DNA of 47,792 nucleotides from Novosphingobium sp. ST904. GTDB lineage: Bacteria; Pseudomonadota; Alphaproteobacteria; Sphingomonadales; Sphingomonadaceae. Below are positions 36,018-46,685 of this stretch, in pieces (positions within the stretch are counted from its first letter, which is position 1; each line of letters begins with the position of its first letter). Location of the stretch: positions 1 through 47,792 of the forward strand of contig NZ_LGJH01000122.1 of NCBI RefSeq assembly GCF_001298105.1, given 5' to 3'. Made by a program: the position numbers and the translations under genes. The notes under the pieces were generated by a model. The model did no database searches. It was not told where the DNA came from and was given only the letters and a program-made list of their open reading frames with translations.

Positions 36018-37253
36018 TCAGAGGTCGATGAGGAGACGGGTGGGATCCTCGATCGCTTCCTTGATCGTCTTGAGCGCGGTGACCGCTTCACGGCCGTCGA
36101 TCAGGCGGTGATCGTAGGACAGCGCGATGTACATCATCGGGCGGATCACGATCTCGCCGTTACGGACGACCGGGCGATCCTCGATGCGGTGCAGGCCGAG
36201 CACGGCCGACTGCGGAGGGTTGATGATCGGGGTCGACATCAGGCCGCCGAACACGCCGCCGTTGGAGATCGTGAAGGTGCCGCCGGCCATGTCGGCCATG
36301 GTCAGCGTGCCTTCCTTGGCCTTCTTGCCGAAGTTCGCGATCGCCTTCTCGATGCCGGCGAAGCCGAGCTTGTCGCAGTCCTTCACGACCGGAACGACGA
36401 GGCCGTTCGGGGCCGAGACGGCGATCGAGATGTCGACGTAGTCGTGATAGACGATCTGGTCGCCGTCGATCTGGGCGTTGACCGCCGGGATGTCCTTCAG
36501 CGCCAGGACCGAAGCCTTGGCGAAGAACGACATGAAGCCGAGCTTGATGCCGTGCTTCTTCTGGAACACGTCCTTGTACTTCTCGCGCGCCTCGATGACG
36601 GCCGACATGTCGACGTCGTTGAAGGTGGTGAGAAGCGCGGCGTTGTCCTGCGCGGACTTCAGGCGCTTGGCGATGGTCTGGCGCAGGCGCGTCATCTTGA
36701 CGCGTTCTTCGTTGCGCACAGCCGGAGTGGCGGCGGCCGAAGCGGCGACAGGCGCCGAGGCGGGCTTGTTCTTGGCGGCTTCAAGGACGTCGTCCTTGGT
36801 GATGCGGCCGTCCTTGCCGGTGCCCTTGATGGTGGCCGGGTCGATGCCGTGTTCCAGGATCGCGCGGCGCACGGCCGGCGACAGGACCGAGGAACCGGCC
36901 GAACCTTCGTCGGCGGCAGCAGCCGCGGCCGGGGCGACGGCGGCAGCCGCGGGGGCCGGAGCCGGAGCGGCGGCGGCCGGTGCTGCGGCAGCCTTGGGAG
37001 CGGCGGCGGCGCCGGTGCCTTCCTCGATCGTGGCGATCAGCGCGCCGACGACGACGGTGTCGCCTTCCTTGGCGATCTGCTGGCCCATGACGCCCGCGTG
37101 GGGCGCCATGACGTCGATCGCGACCTTGTCGGTCTCGAGGCTGGCAATGGGCTCGTCAGCGGCAACGGCTTCGCCGGGCTGCTTCAGCCACTGGCCGATG
37201 GTGGCTTCGGCGACGGATTCCCCGAGGACGGGGACCTTGACTTCGGTGGTCAT
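36018..37253 (-). CDS. sucB: 2-Oxoglutarate dehydrogenase E2 (dihydrolipoyl succinyltransferase)
   Basis: Transfers the succinyl group to CoA and forms the core of the complex. The 411-residue protein has an N-terminal lipoyl domain with the modified Lys43 (LETDKVAID), an Ala/Pro-rich hinge at about 85-125, a peripheral subunit-binding domain ([18 protein letters not shown], then [14 protein letters not shown]) and a C-terminal catalytic domain with His382/Asp386 ([12 protein letters not shown]). One lipoyl domain is the normal number for SucB. It lies eight bases after sucA on the same strand, so the two are cotranscribed and probably coupled. The name odhB is also used. Reading frame intact. 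Confidence 0.96.
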   Translation of the reverse strand: MTTEVKVPVLGESVAEATIGQWLKQPGEAVAADEPIASLETDKVAIDVMAPHAGVMGQQIAKEGDTVVVGALIATIEEGTGAAAAPKAAAAPAAAAPAPAPAAAAVAPAAAAAADEGSAGSSVLSPAVRRAILEHGIDPATIKGTGKDGRITKDDVLEAAKNKPASAPVAASAAATPAVRNEERVKMTRLRQTIAKRLKSAQDNAALLTTFNDVDMSAVIEAREKYKDVFQKKHGIKLGFMSFFAKASVLALKDIPAVNAQIDGDQIVYHDYVDISIAVSAPNGLVVPVVKDCDKLGFAGIEKAIANFGKKAKEGTLTMADMAGGTFTISNGGVFGGLMSTPIINPPQSAVLGLHRIEDRPVVRNGEIVIRPMMYIALSYDHRLIDGREAVTALKTIKEAIEDPTRLLIDL

Positions 37254-37261
37254 GATTTATC

Positions 37262-40111
37262 TCAAGCCTTCTGCTTGCGACGGAGTTCGGAACGAACGGA
37301 AAGATGCAGCGCATCGGCGACCAGCGCAGCCTGTTCGGCAACGTGGCGCTTGGCGAGACCGGTGGCAGGCGAAGCCGAGGCATTGCGACCGGCATAGCGC
37401 GGACGCGGCTGGGCGACGCCGGCTTCCTTGGCGGCAGCCTCGATCTGCGATTCGACGAAGAACCAGGAACCGTTGTTCTGCGGTTCTTCCTGGCACCAGA
37501 CGACCTCTTCGAGGTTCGGCATGCGCGCCAGGCGCTTTGCCAGCGGCTCGCCCGGGAAGGGATAGAGCTGCTCGATGCGGATGATCTGGGTGTCGTCGAT
37601 CTCGGCGGCATCGCGGGCTTCGAGCAGGTCGTAGAAGACCTTGCCCGAGCACAGGATGACCTTCTTGGTGGCCGCATCTTCCGAAGCCCTGGGGTCGGAG
37701 AGGATGCGCGAGAAGGTGCCGGTAGTGAACTCCGAGGCCTGCGACTTTGCCAGCGGGTGGCGAAGCAGCGACTTCGGGGCCATGATGATCAGCGGCTTGC
37801 GGAACGGACGGTGCATCTGACGGCGCAGAACGTGGAAGTAGTTCGCGGGCGTCGTGATGTTGCAGACCTGGATGTTGTCCTGTGCGCAGAGCTGCAGGTA
37901 ACGTTCCAGACGGGCCGACGAGTGCTCCGGACCCTGGCCTTCGTAGCCGTGGGGCAGCAGCATGACGAGGCCGTTGGCGCGCAGCCACTTGGACTCCGCC
38001 GAGGCGACATACTGGTCGATGATGATCTGCGCACCGTTGGCGAAGTCACCGAACTGGGCTTCCCAGAGCACCAGCGTCTTCGGGTCGGCGCTGGCGAAGC
38101 CGTACTCGAAGCCGAGCACGCCATATTCCGAAAGCGTCGAGTTCAGGACCTCGAAGCGGCCGTGGGGCAGGGTGGTGAGCGGCGTGTACTTGTTCTCGTC
38201 CTTCTGGTCGACCCAGACGGAGTGACGCTGCGAGAACGTGCCGCGTTCGCAGTCCTGGCCGGACAGGCGCACGTTGTAGCCTTCGGTGACCAGGCTGCCG
38301 AAAGCGAGCGCTTCCGCCGTGGCCCAGTCGAAGCCGTCGCCCGACTTGAACATCTCTTCCTTGGCCGCCAGCACGCGGGCCAGCGTCTTGTGGACGGTCA
38401 GGCCTTCGGGAACGGTGGTCAGGGTACGGCCGAGGCTGTCGAACAGCTTGGTCTCGATCGTGGTGTCGACGTTGCGGCGCGCGGTTTCGGGATCGGCAGG
38501 CTTGTGGAAGCCGCTCCACTGGCCGGAGAACCAGTCGGCCTGGTTGGCCTTGTAGGTCTTGGCCGCCTCGAACTGCTCTTCGAGATGCGCGGTGAAGTCC
38601 GCTTCGGTCTTTGCCAGGAAGGTGTCGTCGATGACGCCTTCCTGCTTCAGGCGATCGCCATAGATCTTGCTGACCGGCGGGTGCTGGCGGATCTTCTGGT
38701 ACATCAGCGGCTGCGTGAAGCCGGGCTCGTCGCCTTCGTTGTGGCCGAAGCGGCGATAGCACCACATGTCGATCACGATGTCGCGGCCGAAGGTCTGGCG
38801 GTAGTCGATCGCCAGCTTGCACGCGAACGTCACCGCAGCCGGATCGTCGCCGTTGACGTGTAGGATCGGGGCCTGAACGCCCTTCGCCACGTCGGACGGG
38901 TACGGCGAGTTGCGCGCGAACTGCGGGCTCGTCGTGAAGCCGATCTGGTTGTTGATGATGAAGTGGATGCAACCGCCGGTGTTGTAGCCCTTCACGCCCG
39001 AGAGGCCGAAGCACTCCCAGATGATGCCCTGGCCGGCGAAGGCCGCGTCACCGTGGATGAGGACCGGCAGCACCTGCTTGTGCTTGGAACCGGGGCCGAT
39101 ATCGTCGCCGATGTCGTCCGCGATCGTCTGGTAGGCGCGGACCTTGCCGAGCACGACCGGATCGACGGTTTCGAGGTGCGACGGGTTGGGCATCAGGCTC
39201 ATGTGGACCTTGATGCCGTCGAACTCGCGGTCGGCCGAAGTGCCGAGGTGGTACTTCACGTCGCCCGAGCCGCCCACGTCTTCCGGATTGGCAGTGCCGC
39301 CCGAGAATTCGTGGAAGATGACCTTGTAGGGCTTGGCAAGGACGTTCGCCAGGACGTTCAGGCGGCCGCGGTGGGCCATGCCGTAAACGATTTCCTTCAC
39401 GCCCAGCGTGCCGCCGTACTTGATCACGGCTTCGAGCGCCGGGATCATGGCTTCGCCGCCGTCCAGGCCGAAGCGCTTGGTGCCGACGTACTTCTTGCCG
39501 AGGAACTTCTCGTACTGCTCACCGCGCACGACGGCCTGAAGGATCGCCTTCTTGCCTTCGGGGGTGAACTCGATTTCCTTGTTCGCCCCTTCCATGCGCT
39601 CCTGGAGGAAACGGCGTTCCTCGACATCGGCGATGTGCATGTATTCGAGGCCGACCTTGCCGCAATAGTTCGCGCGCAGGATCTGCACGATCTCGCGAAC
39701 GGTCGTCCACTCCAGGCCGAGCGCGCCGCCGACATAGACCGAACGGTCCTGCGCGGCGCCTACGAAGCCGTGGTATTCGGGGGTCAGGTCAGCGGGAAGC
39801 TGGCGCTGGTTGAGGCCGAGCGGGTCGAGATCGGCTGCCAGGTGACCGCGCACGCGATATGTGCGGATCAGCATCATGGCGCGGATTGCGTCGGCCGCGG
39901 CTTCGTCTATGCGGGACTGGTCGACCTTCTGGCCGCCCTTTGCGGCTGCCTTCTCGATCTGGACCTTGAGAGCGCTGGGGTCGAGGCCCTGGGTCAGGTC
40001 GTCCTCGAATTCCGCTCCTACGAGCGGCCAGTTCTTGCGCTGCCAGCTCGGACCGGCCTGCGGGCCGTCGAGGGCATCATCGGGGGTGAAGTCGAAACTT
40101 TCGTCGCCCAT
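37262..40111 (-). CDS. sucA: 2-Oxoglutarate dehydrogenase E1
   Basis: The thiamine-diphosphate enzyme that decarboxylates 2-oxoglutarate and passes succinyl to E2. The 949-residue protein has the family's N-terminal and catalytic segments RTYRVRGHLAADLDPLG, GMAHRGRLNVLANVL, the ThDP-site segment IHGDAAFAGQGI, FGHNEGDEPGFTQP, QLCAQDNIQVCNITTPANYF and the C-terminal RIEQLYPFPG. Length is normal. The ATG at 40111 has AGGTGA six bases upstream. It lies between sucD (gap about 180 bases with a hairpin) and sucB. The name odhA is also used. Reading frame intact over 2.85 kb. Confidence 0.97.
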   Translation of the reverse strand: MGDESFDFTPDDALDGPQAGPSWQRKNWPLVGAEFEDDLTQGLDPSALKVQIEKAAAKGGQKVDQSRIDEAAADAIRAMMLIRTYRVRGHLAADLDPLGLNQRQLPADLTPEYHGFVGAAQDRSVYVGGALGLEWTTVREIVQILRANYCGKVGLEYMHIADVEERRFLQERMEGANKEIEFTPEGKKAILQAVVRGEQYEKFLGKKYVGTKRFGLDGGEAMIPALEAVIKYGGTLGVKEIVYGMAHRGRLNVLANVLAKPYKVIFHEFSGGTANPEDVGGSGDVKYHLGTSADREFDGIKVHMSLMPNPSHLETVDPVVLGKVRAYQTIADDIGDDIGPGSKHKQVLPVLIHGDAAFAGQGIIWECFGLSGVKGYNTGGCIHFIINNQIGFTTSPQFARNSPYPSDVAKGVQAPILHVNGDDPAAVTFACKLAIDYRQTFGRDIVIDMWCYRRFGHNEGDEPGFTQPLMYQKIRQHPPVSKIYGDRLKQEGVIDDTFLAKTEADFTAHLEEQFEAAKTYKANQADWFSGQWSGFHKPADPETARRNVDTTIETKLFDSLGRTLTTVPEGLTVHKTLARVLAAKEEMFKSGDGFDWATAEALAFGSLVTEGYNVRLSGQDCERGTFSQRHSVWVDQKDENKYTPLTTLPHGRFEVLNSTLSEYGVLGFEYGFASADPKTLVLWEAQFGDFANGAQIIIDQYVASAESKWLRANGLVMLLPHGYEGQGPEHSSARLERYLQLCAQDNIQVCNITTPANYFHVLRRQMHRPFRKPLIIMAPKSLLRHPLAKSQASEFTTGTFSRILSDPRASEDAATKKVILCSGKVFYDLLEARDAAEIDDTQIIRIEQLYPFPGEPLAKRLARMPNLEEVVWCQEEPQNNGSWFFVESQIEAAAKEAGVAQPRPRYAGRNASASPATGLAKRHVAEQAALVADALHLSVRSELRRKQKA

Positions 40112-40129
40112 CGGGTGTCACCTTTTGTC

Positions 40130-40150
40130 GCGCCGGAAAACGGCCGGCGC
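40130..40150 (-). other. GC-rich hairpin in the sucD-sucA gap
   Basis: GCGCCGG (40130-40136) pairs with CCGGCGC (40144-40150) around seven bases, close upstream of the sucA ribosome binding site on the minus strand. It could slow decay or limit read-through between the two genes. No T-run follows. Confidence 0.4.
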
Positions 40151-40294
40151 TACCAAGCTAGATCTGGAACGATGGTCCCGATGGAGGGGGGCCGTTTCGT
40201 TCGCATGGCGTCCGGCATCTCGAACGTGCCGGATCGCTTGTGGGTCCCGTGGCGGCGGAAATCCGAAGATTCGCGCCGCCATGGGGGATTGGGG

Positions 40295-41184
40295 TCAGGC
40301 GTATTCCTTGAGGACTTCCACAAGGGTTTCACCCAGAAGCGACGGCGAGGCTGAGACGCGGATGCCCGCTTCTTCCATCGCCGCGATCTTGTCCTCGGCG
40401 CGCCCTGGCCGCCCGACACGATCGCGCCGGCGTGGCCCATGCGGCGGCCCGGAGGCGCCGTGCGTCCGGCGATGAAGCCCGCCATGGGCTTCTTGCGGCC
40501 GCGCTTGGCTTCGTCCTTGAGGAACTGGGCCGCTTCTTCTTCGGCGCTGCCGCCGATTTCGCCGATCATGATGATCGACTTGGTCTCGTCGTCGGCCAGG
40601 AACAGTTCCAGGACGTCGATGAAGTTGGTGCCGTTGACCGGGTCGCCGCCGATGCCGACTGCGGTGGTCTGGCCGAGGCCGGCATTGGTGGTCTGGAACA
40701 CCGCTTCATAGGTGAGCGTGCCCGAGCGCGAGACGACGCCCACCGAACCCTTGGAGAAGATGCTGCCGGGCATGATGCCGATCTTGCATTCGCCGGGGGT
40801 CAGGACGCCGGGGCAGTTCGGACCGATCAGGCGCGACTTCGAGCCCGAGAGGGCGCGCTTCACGCGGACCATGTCGAGAACCGGGATACCCTCGGTGATC
40901 GCGACGATCAGTTCCATCTCGGCGTCGATCGCTTCCAGGATCGAGTCGGCCGCGAACGGCGGCGGAACGTAGATGCAGGTGGCGGTCGCACCGGTTGCGG
41001 CCTTGGCTTCGGCGACGGTGTTGTAGTTCGGCAGACCGATGTGGGTCGTGCCGCCCTTGCCCGGAGTCACGCCGGCAACCATCTGGGTGCCATAGGCGAG
41101 CGCCTGCTCGGTGTGGAAGGTGCCGGTGGCACCGGTCATACCCTGGGTAATGACCTTGGTGTTCTTGTTGACGAGAATGGACAT
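40295..41184 (-). CDS. sucD: Succinyl-CoA ligase alpha subunit, frame broken near 40403
   Basis: The alpha subunit carries the CoA site and the phosphorylated histidine of succinyl-CoA synthetase. The sequence is canonical from [20 protein letters not shown] through [34 protein letters not shown] and [20 protein letters not shown] (active-site His). Just after SGGQG the frame changes. One restored base at about 40403 gives [17 protein letters not shown], then [14 protein letters not shown] and a stop at 40295, for 296 residues, a normal length. Unrepaired, the frame runs to 40150 with an unrelated tail. I treat the break as a sequence error. The partner gene sucC is not adjacent: mdh is directly upstream and sucA directly downstream. 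Confidence 0.94.
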
Positions 41185-41300
41185 AGGGGAATCCTAATTC
41201 CTGTTCCTGGTGTAGGCCGATTCCGGCTTGGGAAGCGCCATGGCGCAATTCCGCGAAGTGCAACCGTCCAAGTCGTAAAATCAACGGGCCAGTAAGCCGA

Positions 41301-41332
41301 GCCCGCCCGCTCCGGCACTTTGCCGGGCGGGC
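41301..41332 (-). other. Strong GC hairpin between mdh and sucD
   Basis: GCCCGCCCG (41301-41309) pairs with CGGGCGGGC (41324-41332), and an inner CCGGCA/TGCCGG stem is also possible. It lies 17 bases after the mdh stop with no T-run. Likely an mRNA processing or stability element, or a weak terminator inside the TCA operon. Confidence 0.5.
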
Positions 41333-41349
41333 CGGGCCGGTCAAACGGA

Positions 41350-42687
<1,338 letters not shown>

Positions 42688-43062
42688 TCAGGCGTTCGTG
42701 GTGAGCCGTCTGGCGAAGGCTTCGGCCATGCGGTGATCGAGCTGCCGGCAGATGGCGATCCACCAGTCGCAGGCCGCGATGTCCCCCGCGAGGCGCGCGG
42801 CGGCGGCATTGGCGCGGGCATGGGAGGCGGCGGACAGGCCGTGGCGGGCGAAATGGCGCAAGGCTTCGGCGAAGATGCGCTCGTTCGCGGCCAGGGTGGC
42901 CGCATCCTGCTGCTGCGCGGTGGCGTGCCCCTCCGTCCGCTGCCGGCGCGTTCGGCGACGAGTGCCGTTGTCGTTGACCGCGCCGAGCGGCACGGATGGA
43001 CACAGCGCTCGCACGATCACAGGACACGTCCCGCCTTTGGCGGCGGAGAAGCGGATTGCCAT
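42688..43062 (-). CDS. Uncharacterised protein, 124 residues
   Basis: No signal peptide or membrane segment. A basic, Arg/Gln-rich N-terminal half (GTRRRTRRQRTEG, then ATAQQQDAATLA) is followed by an Ala-rich helical half (NERIFAEALRHFARHGLSAA, then NAAAARLAGDIAACDWWIAI and CRQLDHRMAEAFARRL). The helical half looks like a conserved sphingomonad hypothetical protein with an xxDWWxAICRxLDxRMA segment, which I recall but cannot check. A promoter-like sequence lies about 50 bases upstream. Its neighbour is the cell-wall hydrolase gene on the same strand. Function unknown. Confidence 0.65.
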   Translation of the reverse strand: MAIRFSAAKGGTCPVIVRALCPSVPLGAVNDNGTRRRTRRQRTEGHATAQQQDAATLAANERIFAEALRHFARHGLSAASHARANAAAARLAGDIAACDWWIAICRQLDHRMAEAFARRLTTNA

Positions 43063-43110
43063 GGTATCGGGCCTCTTGTCTTCGGCGTTAGGGGGTGGTG
43101 CCGCGACCCC

Positions 43111-43139
43111 GTTATAGGATTGCAGGCGCTAAGCCTTAA
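43111..43139 (-). promoter_or_regulatory. Candidate promoter of the 124-residue protein gene
   Basis: On the minus strand TTAAGG (43134-43139), 17 bases, TATAAC (43111-43116), with the start codon about 50 bases on. The -10 is good and the -35 is poor, so this is moderate evidence at best. Confidence 0.35.
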
Positions 43140-43184
43140 TGAGGGCGTATGGTTGCCGAAACCTTGAGAGGGGAATCGGGAGGT

Positions 43185-44330
43185 TTACTGAACCGGTTGC
43201 CCGATCCAGCGCCCGGAATTGGCATAGTCGGGCCTGATCCCATGGGCCTCGGGCAGGTTCCTCGCCCGGTATAGCGCTTCGCCGCCCCGTTCGCGCACGT
43301 CGCTGGCATAGGCAGGGACGGCGGCCTGCACGAGGGTGGCCGGAGCGGAGGCGGGCTGGATGGCGGTGTCCGGCCGGATCGGGGTTGCCGCCTCGAAGGC
43401 GCGCTGCACCGCGAGCGGGTCCAGCGCGGCGTTGGCGACCGCTCTGGCGGCGGAATCGTCATGGCGATGCGGCGCGGCGAGCGGCTCCCCGCCGAAATAG
43501 GCGAAGCGGAAGGCCGAAGGGCTCCCCGCCGGTCCGCTCAGGGCATAGAAACGGTGCGCGCCGATCGTCGAGAGATAATGGAGGCTCGGCGCCCAGTAGG
43601 GATTGACCTGGACGGTGTGGTAATGCGTGGCCAGGCCGACCGGCGCGTAGACGTAGCCGGAAAGCGCCGCGCGGGCGACTTCCTGCGCACGCTGCCAGAA
43701 GAAGCGCTGCGGCGCGCGTGCCAGCGACCCGTCGCAGGTGAAGGAGAACTGGCAGCCGGTCGAGCGCTCGGAGCCCTGGTAGACCACGCCGCAGACGGTC
43801 TTGGGATAGGCGGGATGGGCCAGCCGGTTGAGTACGACCTGCGCCACCGCGCGCTGGCCGGCATCCGGCTCGCTGGCGGCCTCATAGTAGATCGCGGCGG
43901 TCAGGCACTGGAGCGCGCGGCTGCGGTCCACCCCGGAATTGTCGATGCGCAGCGCGCGGGCGACCGGGCCGGGGCCGGTCACGCCGTCATCGGCATCGGA
44001 ATGAATGCCTTCGCCGATCCTGAGCACAGGCTCTTCGGCATCGAGATAGTAGAAGGCCGAACCGGGGAAGCTGGCTCCGGCCTGCTCGAAGGGCATCGGC
44101 AGGACCGTCTGTTCGGGCGACCGCGCATCGGCGATGGAGAATTGCTGCCAGGAGCCCGGCGAGGCGAAGGCGGGCAGTGCCACGGCGGCCAGTGCGGCGA
44201 AACCCAGCGACCAGCGCCGGCGCGCGCGGCGTGCGACATGTCGCCGGCCGCCGCGCGCGAAGTGCCCGCGGAAATCGCGCGGACGCGCTTCCCAGGGTTC
44301 GAGGCAGGCAGGAAGGGCGGCAGCGGTCAC
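43185..44330 (-). CDS. SleB/CwlJ-type cell-wall hydrolase
   Basis: A 381-residue protein with a basic N-terminus (RRHVARRARRRW) and a signal-anchor at about residues 41-57 (SLGFAALAAVALPAFA). The Hydrolase_2 domain spans about 140-250: LQCLTAAIYYEAASEPDAGQ with the catalytic-type Glu, then AVAQVVLNRLAHPAYP, VCGVVYQGS, CQFSFTCDG and THYHTVQVNPYW. The family contains spore-cortex lytic enzymes, but in non-sporulating alphaproteobacteria such proteins are general peptidoglycan hydrolases. The C-terminal 100 residues are low-complexity (Ala/Pro). It is divergent from the cobalamin operon. Reading frame intact. Confidence 0.88.
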   Translation of the reverse strand: MTAAALPACLEPWEARPRDFRGHFARGGRRHVARRARRRWSLGFAALAAVALPAFASPGSWQQFSIADARSPEQTVLPMPFEQAGASFPGSAFYYLDAEEPVLRIGEGIHSDADDGVTGPGPVARALRIDNSGVDRSRALQCLTAAIYYEAASEPDAGQRAVAQVVLNRLAHPAYPKTVCGVVYQGSERSTGCQFSFTCDGSLARAPQRFFWQRAQEVARAALSGYVYAPVGLATHYHTVQVNPYWAPSLHYLSTIGAHRFYALSGPAGSPSAFRFAYFGGEPLAAPHRHDDSAARAVANAALDPLAVQRAFEAATPIRPDTAIQPASAPATLVQAAVPAYASDVRERGGEALYRARNLPEAHGIRPDYANSGRWIGQPVQ

Positions 44331-44556
44331 GAATTGTCCTCTTGGCGCGTCCTTTCGGGGGACGGGCGCATCTTGCGCCTAACCCGCTTTGCGGCGCGCG
44401 GCATCCCTGCAGATCGGCACGTCCCGAAGCGGTACAGGCCCTGCCGATAGCCTTAATGGCTTAAGAGAATCTTCCGGTTTTCCCGGCGGCGATACCTGGC
44501 GCGGCCTTTACCGGCCCTGCTTGCCAATCCTCGCGCCGGACAGTATCGGCGCAAGC

Positions 44557-44740
44557 GACGTCATGGGTGGCCCGGAGCCGGGCCCAGGATTGGAACCTGG
44601 TGGGAATTTCGGCGAAAGCCCGAAGCTGCCCCCGCAACTGTGACCGGGGAGCGCCCCCTCCACGCGATGCCACTGGGTCAAACCGGGAAGGCGGAGGCGG
44701 CGCGGCGATCCGGAAGCCAGGAGACCTGCCCTTGACGGTC
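44557..44740 (+). ncRNA. Cobalamin riboswitch
   Basis: The aptamer is recognised by its conserved blocks in order: GGTGGGAATTTCGGCGAAAG, then GAAGCTGCCCCCGCAACTGT (about 44632-44651), GATGCCACTGGGTC (about 44686), GGGAAGGCGG and GGAAGCCAGGAGACCTGCC near the end. A closing helix can form between GTCA-GGG at the 5' end and CCC-TGAC at the 3' end. It is expected to shut off the downstream btuB and transporter genes when adenosylcobalamin is plentiful. The exact ends are approximate. Confidence 0.95.
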
Positions 44741-44779
44741 GTTCCGCAGCCGGGCGGGGTGTCCCGGCATGCAGCGAGC

Positions 44780-44805
44780 ACGCGCGCATGAGGAAAGGCG
44801 CGCGT
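44780..44805 (+). promoter_or_regulatory. Hairpin between riboswitch and btuB (possible expression platform)
   Basis: ACGCGCGC (44780-44787) pairs with GCGCGCGT (44798-44805) around a ten-base loop containing GAGGAAAG. It lies between the aptamer and the btuB ribosome binding site (GGAGGAA). There is no T-run, so control of translation is more likely than termination. Its role is inferred from position only. Confidence 0.4.
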
Positions 44806-44849
44806 CTCCGCCATGGACGGCAATGTCGTTCAAGGTTGGAGGAATTACC

Positions 44850-46685
44850 GTGAAGTATCTGTTTCTGCTGGGGACGGCCCTGTCCGTCGCCACTCCCGCG
44901 CTGGCGGACGAAGCCGCAAACGATAGCATCGCAGCGGACGGCATCGTCGTCACCGCGACCCGCACCGAGACGCCGGTGAGCGAGATCGGCCAGTCGGTCT
45001 CGGTCGTCACCCGCGAGGATATCGAGCGTACCCAGGCAGTCACCGCCACCGATGTGCTGGCCCGCCTGCCGGGCGTGACCTTCACCCAGTCCGGCGGCTT
45101 CGGCCAGCCCGCCAGCGTGTTCATCCGGGGCGCCGAGAATGCGCAGAGCCTCGTGCTGATCGATGGCGTGCGCATCAACGATCCGGGCGATGTCGGCGGC
45201 GGCTTCGACTTCGGCAGCCTGACGGTCGGCCAGTTCGACCGTATCGAAGTGGTGCGCGGCTCTTCCGGAGTTCTCTGGGGCAGCCGCGCCATCGGCGGCG
45301 TCGTCAACCTCATCACCGCACGCCCGACCGAGCAGTGGACCGCGCGCGGCCAGGCCGAATATGGCTGGCGCGACCAGAAGCAGCTCGGCGCCTCGGCGGC
45401 GGGCAAGGTGGGCCCGGTCGGCCTGACGCTGGGCGGCAACTGGCTCAAGGGCGACGGCTATTCCGCCTTCGACGAGCGCCTCGGCGGTAAGGAAAAGGAC
45501 GGCTTCGAAAGCAAGAGTGCCAATGCCCGCGCCGAAGTGGAACTGCTGGGCGGCCTGTCCGCCGACGCCGGGACCTACTGGACCAAGGCCAACTACGATT
45601 ACGACAACACCGGCGCCGATGCCCTGAACGTGGGCATGAAGCGCGACACGGTGGGCTATGCGAACCTTCGCTACAAGGGGCTCGACGGCCGCCTGACCGC
45701 GCGCGTGGGCTACGGCCTCACCGACACCCGCCGCATCTCGGACGACGCGGTCTTCGGTCCCTACACCACCAACGGCCGCGCGGACCGCTTCGAGGGGCAG
45801 GTTTCCTACACGCCCGTCGACATGGCGAGCATTCTCGTCGGCGCCGAGACCGAGAAGCAGAAGTTTTCGGACAACTACGGATCGAAGGACTCGACCTCGA
45901 TCGACAGCTACTTTGGCATGCTGACGCTGCGTCCGGTCACCGGACTGACCCTGAACGGCGGGCTGCGCTACGACGACAATTCGGACTTCGGCCACAAGAC
46001 CACGTTCTCGGCCAATGGCGCCTGGGTGATCGGCGGCGGCGAGAGCGCGCCGATCCTGCGCGCCAGCTATGGCGAGGGCTTCAAGGCGCCGTCGCTTTAC
46101 CAACTCTATACCAATGGCGGTTTCCGCGCGCTCGATCCCGAGACCTCGAAGTCGTGGGACGTGGGCGTCGAGCAGCCCTTCGCGGAAGGGCACGGGACGT
46201 TCTCGGTCACCTATTTCGACCGCAAGACCAAAAATCTGATCGACTACGATCTGGCCGAATGGAACTACTACAATGTCGGCCGGGCCCGCGCGAAGGGCGT
46301 GGAACTGGGCATGCAGGTGAGCGACTGGAACGGCTTCGACATGAGCCTTTCCGCCACGTACCTCGACGCCACCAACGAGGACACCGGCAAGCAGCTGGCC
46401 CGCCGTCCCAAGACCAACCTCTACGCCAGCCTCGACAAGCACTGGTCGGACGGCTTCCGCCTCGGCGCGGACCTGCGCGTGGGTGGGGGGCGCTATGACG
46501 ACGTGGCGAACACCTATTATCTTGGCGGCAATGTCCTGGTGGGCCTGCGCACGGCTTATGACGTGACGCGGAACATCCAGCTCTATGGCCGGGTCGAGAA
46601 CCTGTTTGACGAGCACTACGAAGTGGTGCGGACATACGGCACGCCGGGCCGCGCGGCTTATGCCGGGGTTCGGGTGAAGATGTGA
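44850..46685 (+). CDS. btuB: TonB-dependent vitamin B12 receptor BtuB
   Basis: Outer-membrane receptor that imports cobalamin using TonB energy. The 611-residue protein has a signal peptide (MKYLFLLGTALSVATPALA) and the TonB box region DGIVVTATRTETPVSEIG. The plug domain follows (QSVSVVTREDIERTQAVTATD, LARLPGVTFTQSGGFGQPAS, VFIRGAENAQSLVLIDGVRI), then a 22-strand barrel ending YAGVRVKM. I choose the GTG at 44850, seven bases after a perfect GGAGGAA; ATGs at 44823 and upstream would break the signal peptide. The riboswitch and the downstream btuF-like gene confirm the substrate. Its end overlaps the next gene. Confidence 0.94.
   Translation: MKYLFLLGTALSVATPALADEAANDSIAADGIVVTATRTETPVSEIGQSVSVVTREDIERTQAVTATDVLARLPGVTFTQSGGFGQPASVFIRGAENAQSLVLIDGVRINDPGDVGGGFDFGSLTVGQFDRIEVVRGSSGVLWGSRAIGGVVNLITARPTEQWTARGQAEYGWRDQKQLGASAAGKVGPVGLTLGGNWLKGDGYSAFDERLGGKEKDGFESKSANARAEVELLGGLSADAGTYWTKANYDYDNTGADALNVGMKRDTVGYANLRYKGLDGRLTARVGYGLTDTRRISDDAVFGPYTTNGRADRFEGQVSYTPVDMASILVGAETEKQKFSDNYGSKDSTSIDSYFGMLTLRPVTGLTLNGGLRYDDNSDFGHKTTFSANGAWVIGGGESAPILRASYGEGFKAPSLYQLYTNGGFRALDPETSKSWDVGVEQPFAEGHGTFSVTYFDRKTKNLIDYDLAEWNYYNVGRARAKGVELGMQVSDWNGFDMSLSATYLDATNEDTGKQLARRPKTNLYASLDKHWSDGFRLGADLRVGGGRYDDVANTYYLGGNVLVGLRTAYDVTRNIQLYGRVENLFDEHYEVVRTYGTPGRAAYAGVRVKM

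Noticed and set aside
37304..40354. Long plus-strand open frames over sucA
   Set aside because: Shadows of a highly conserved 949-residue enzyme; no ribosome binding sites or motifs.
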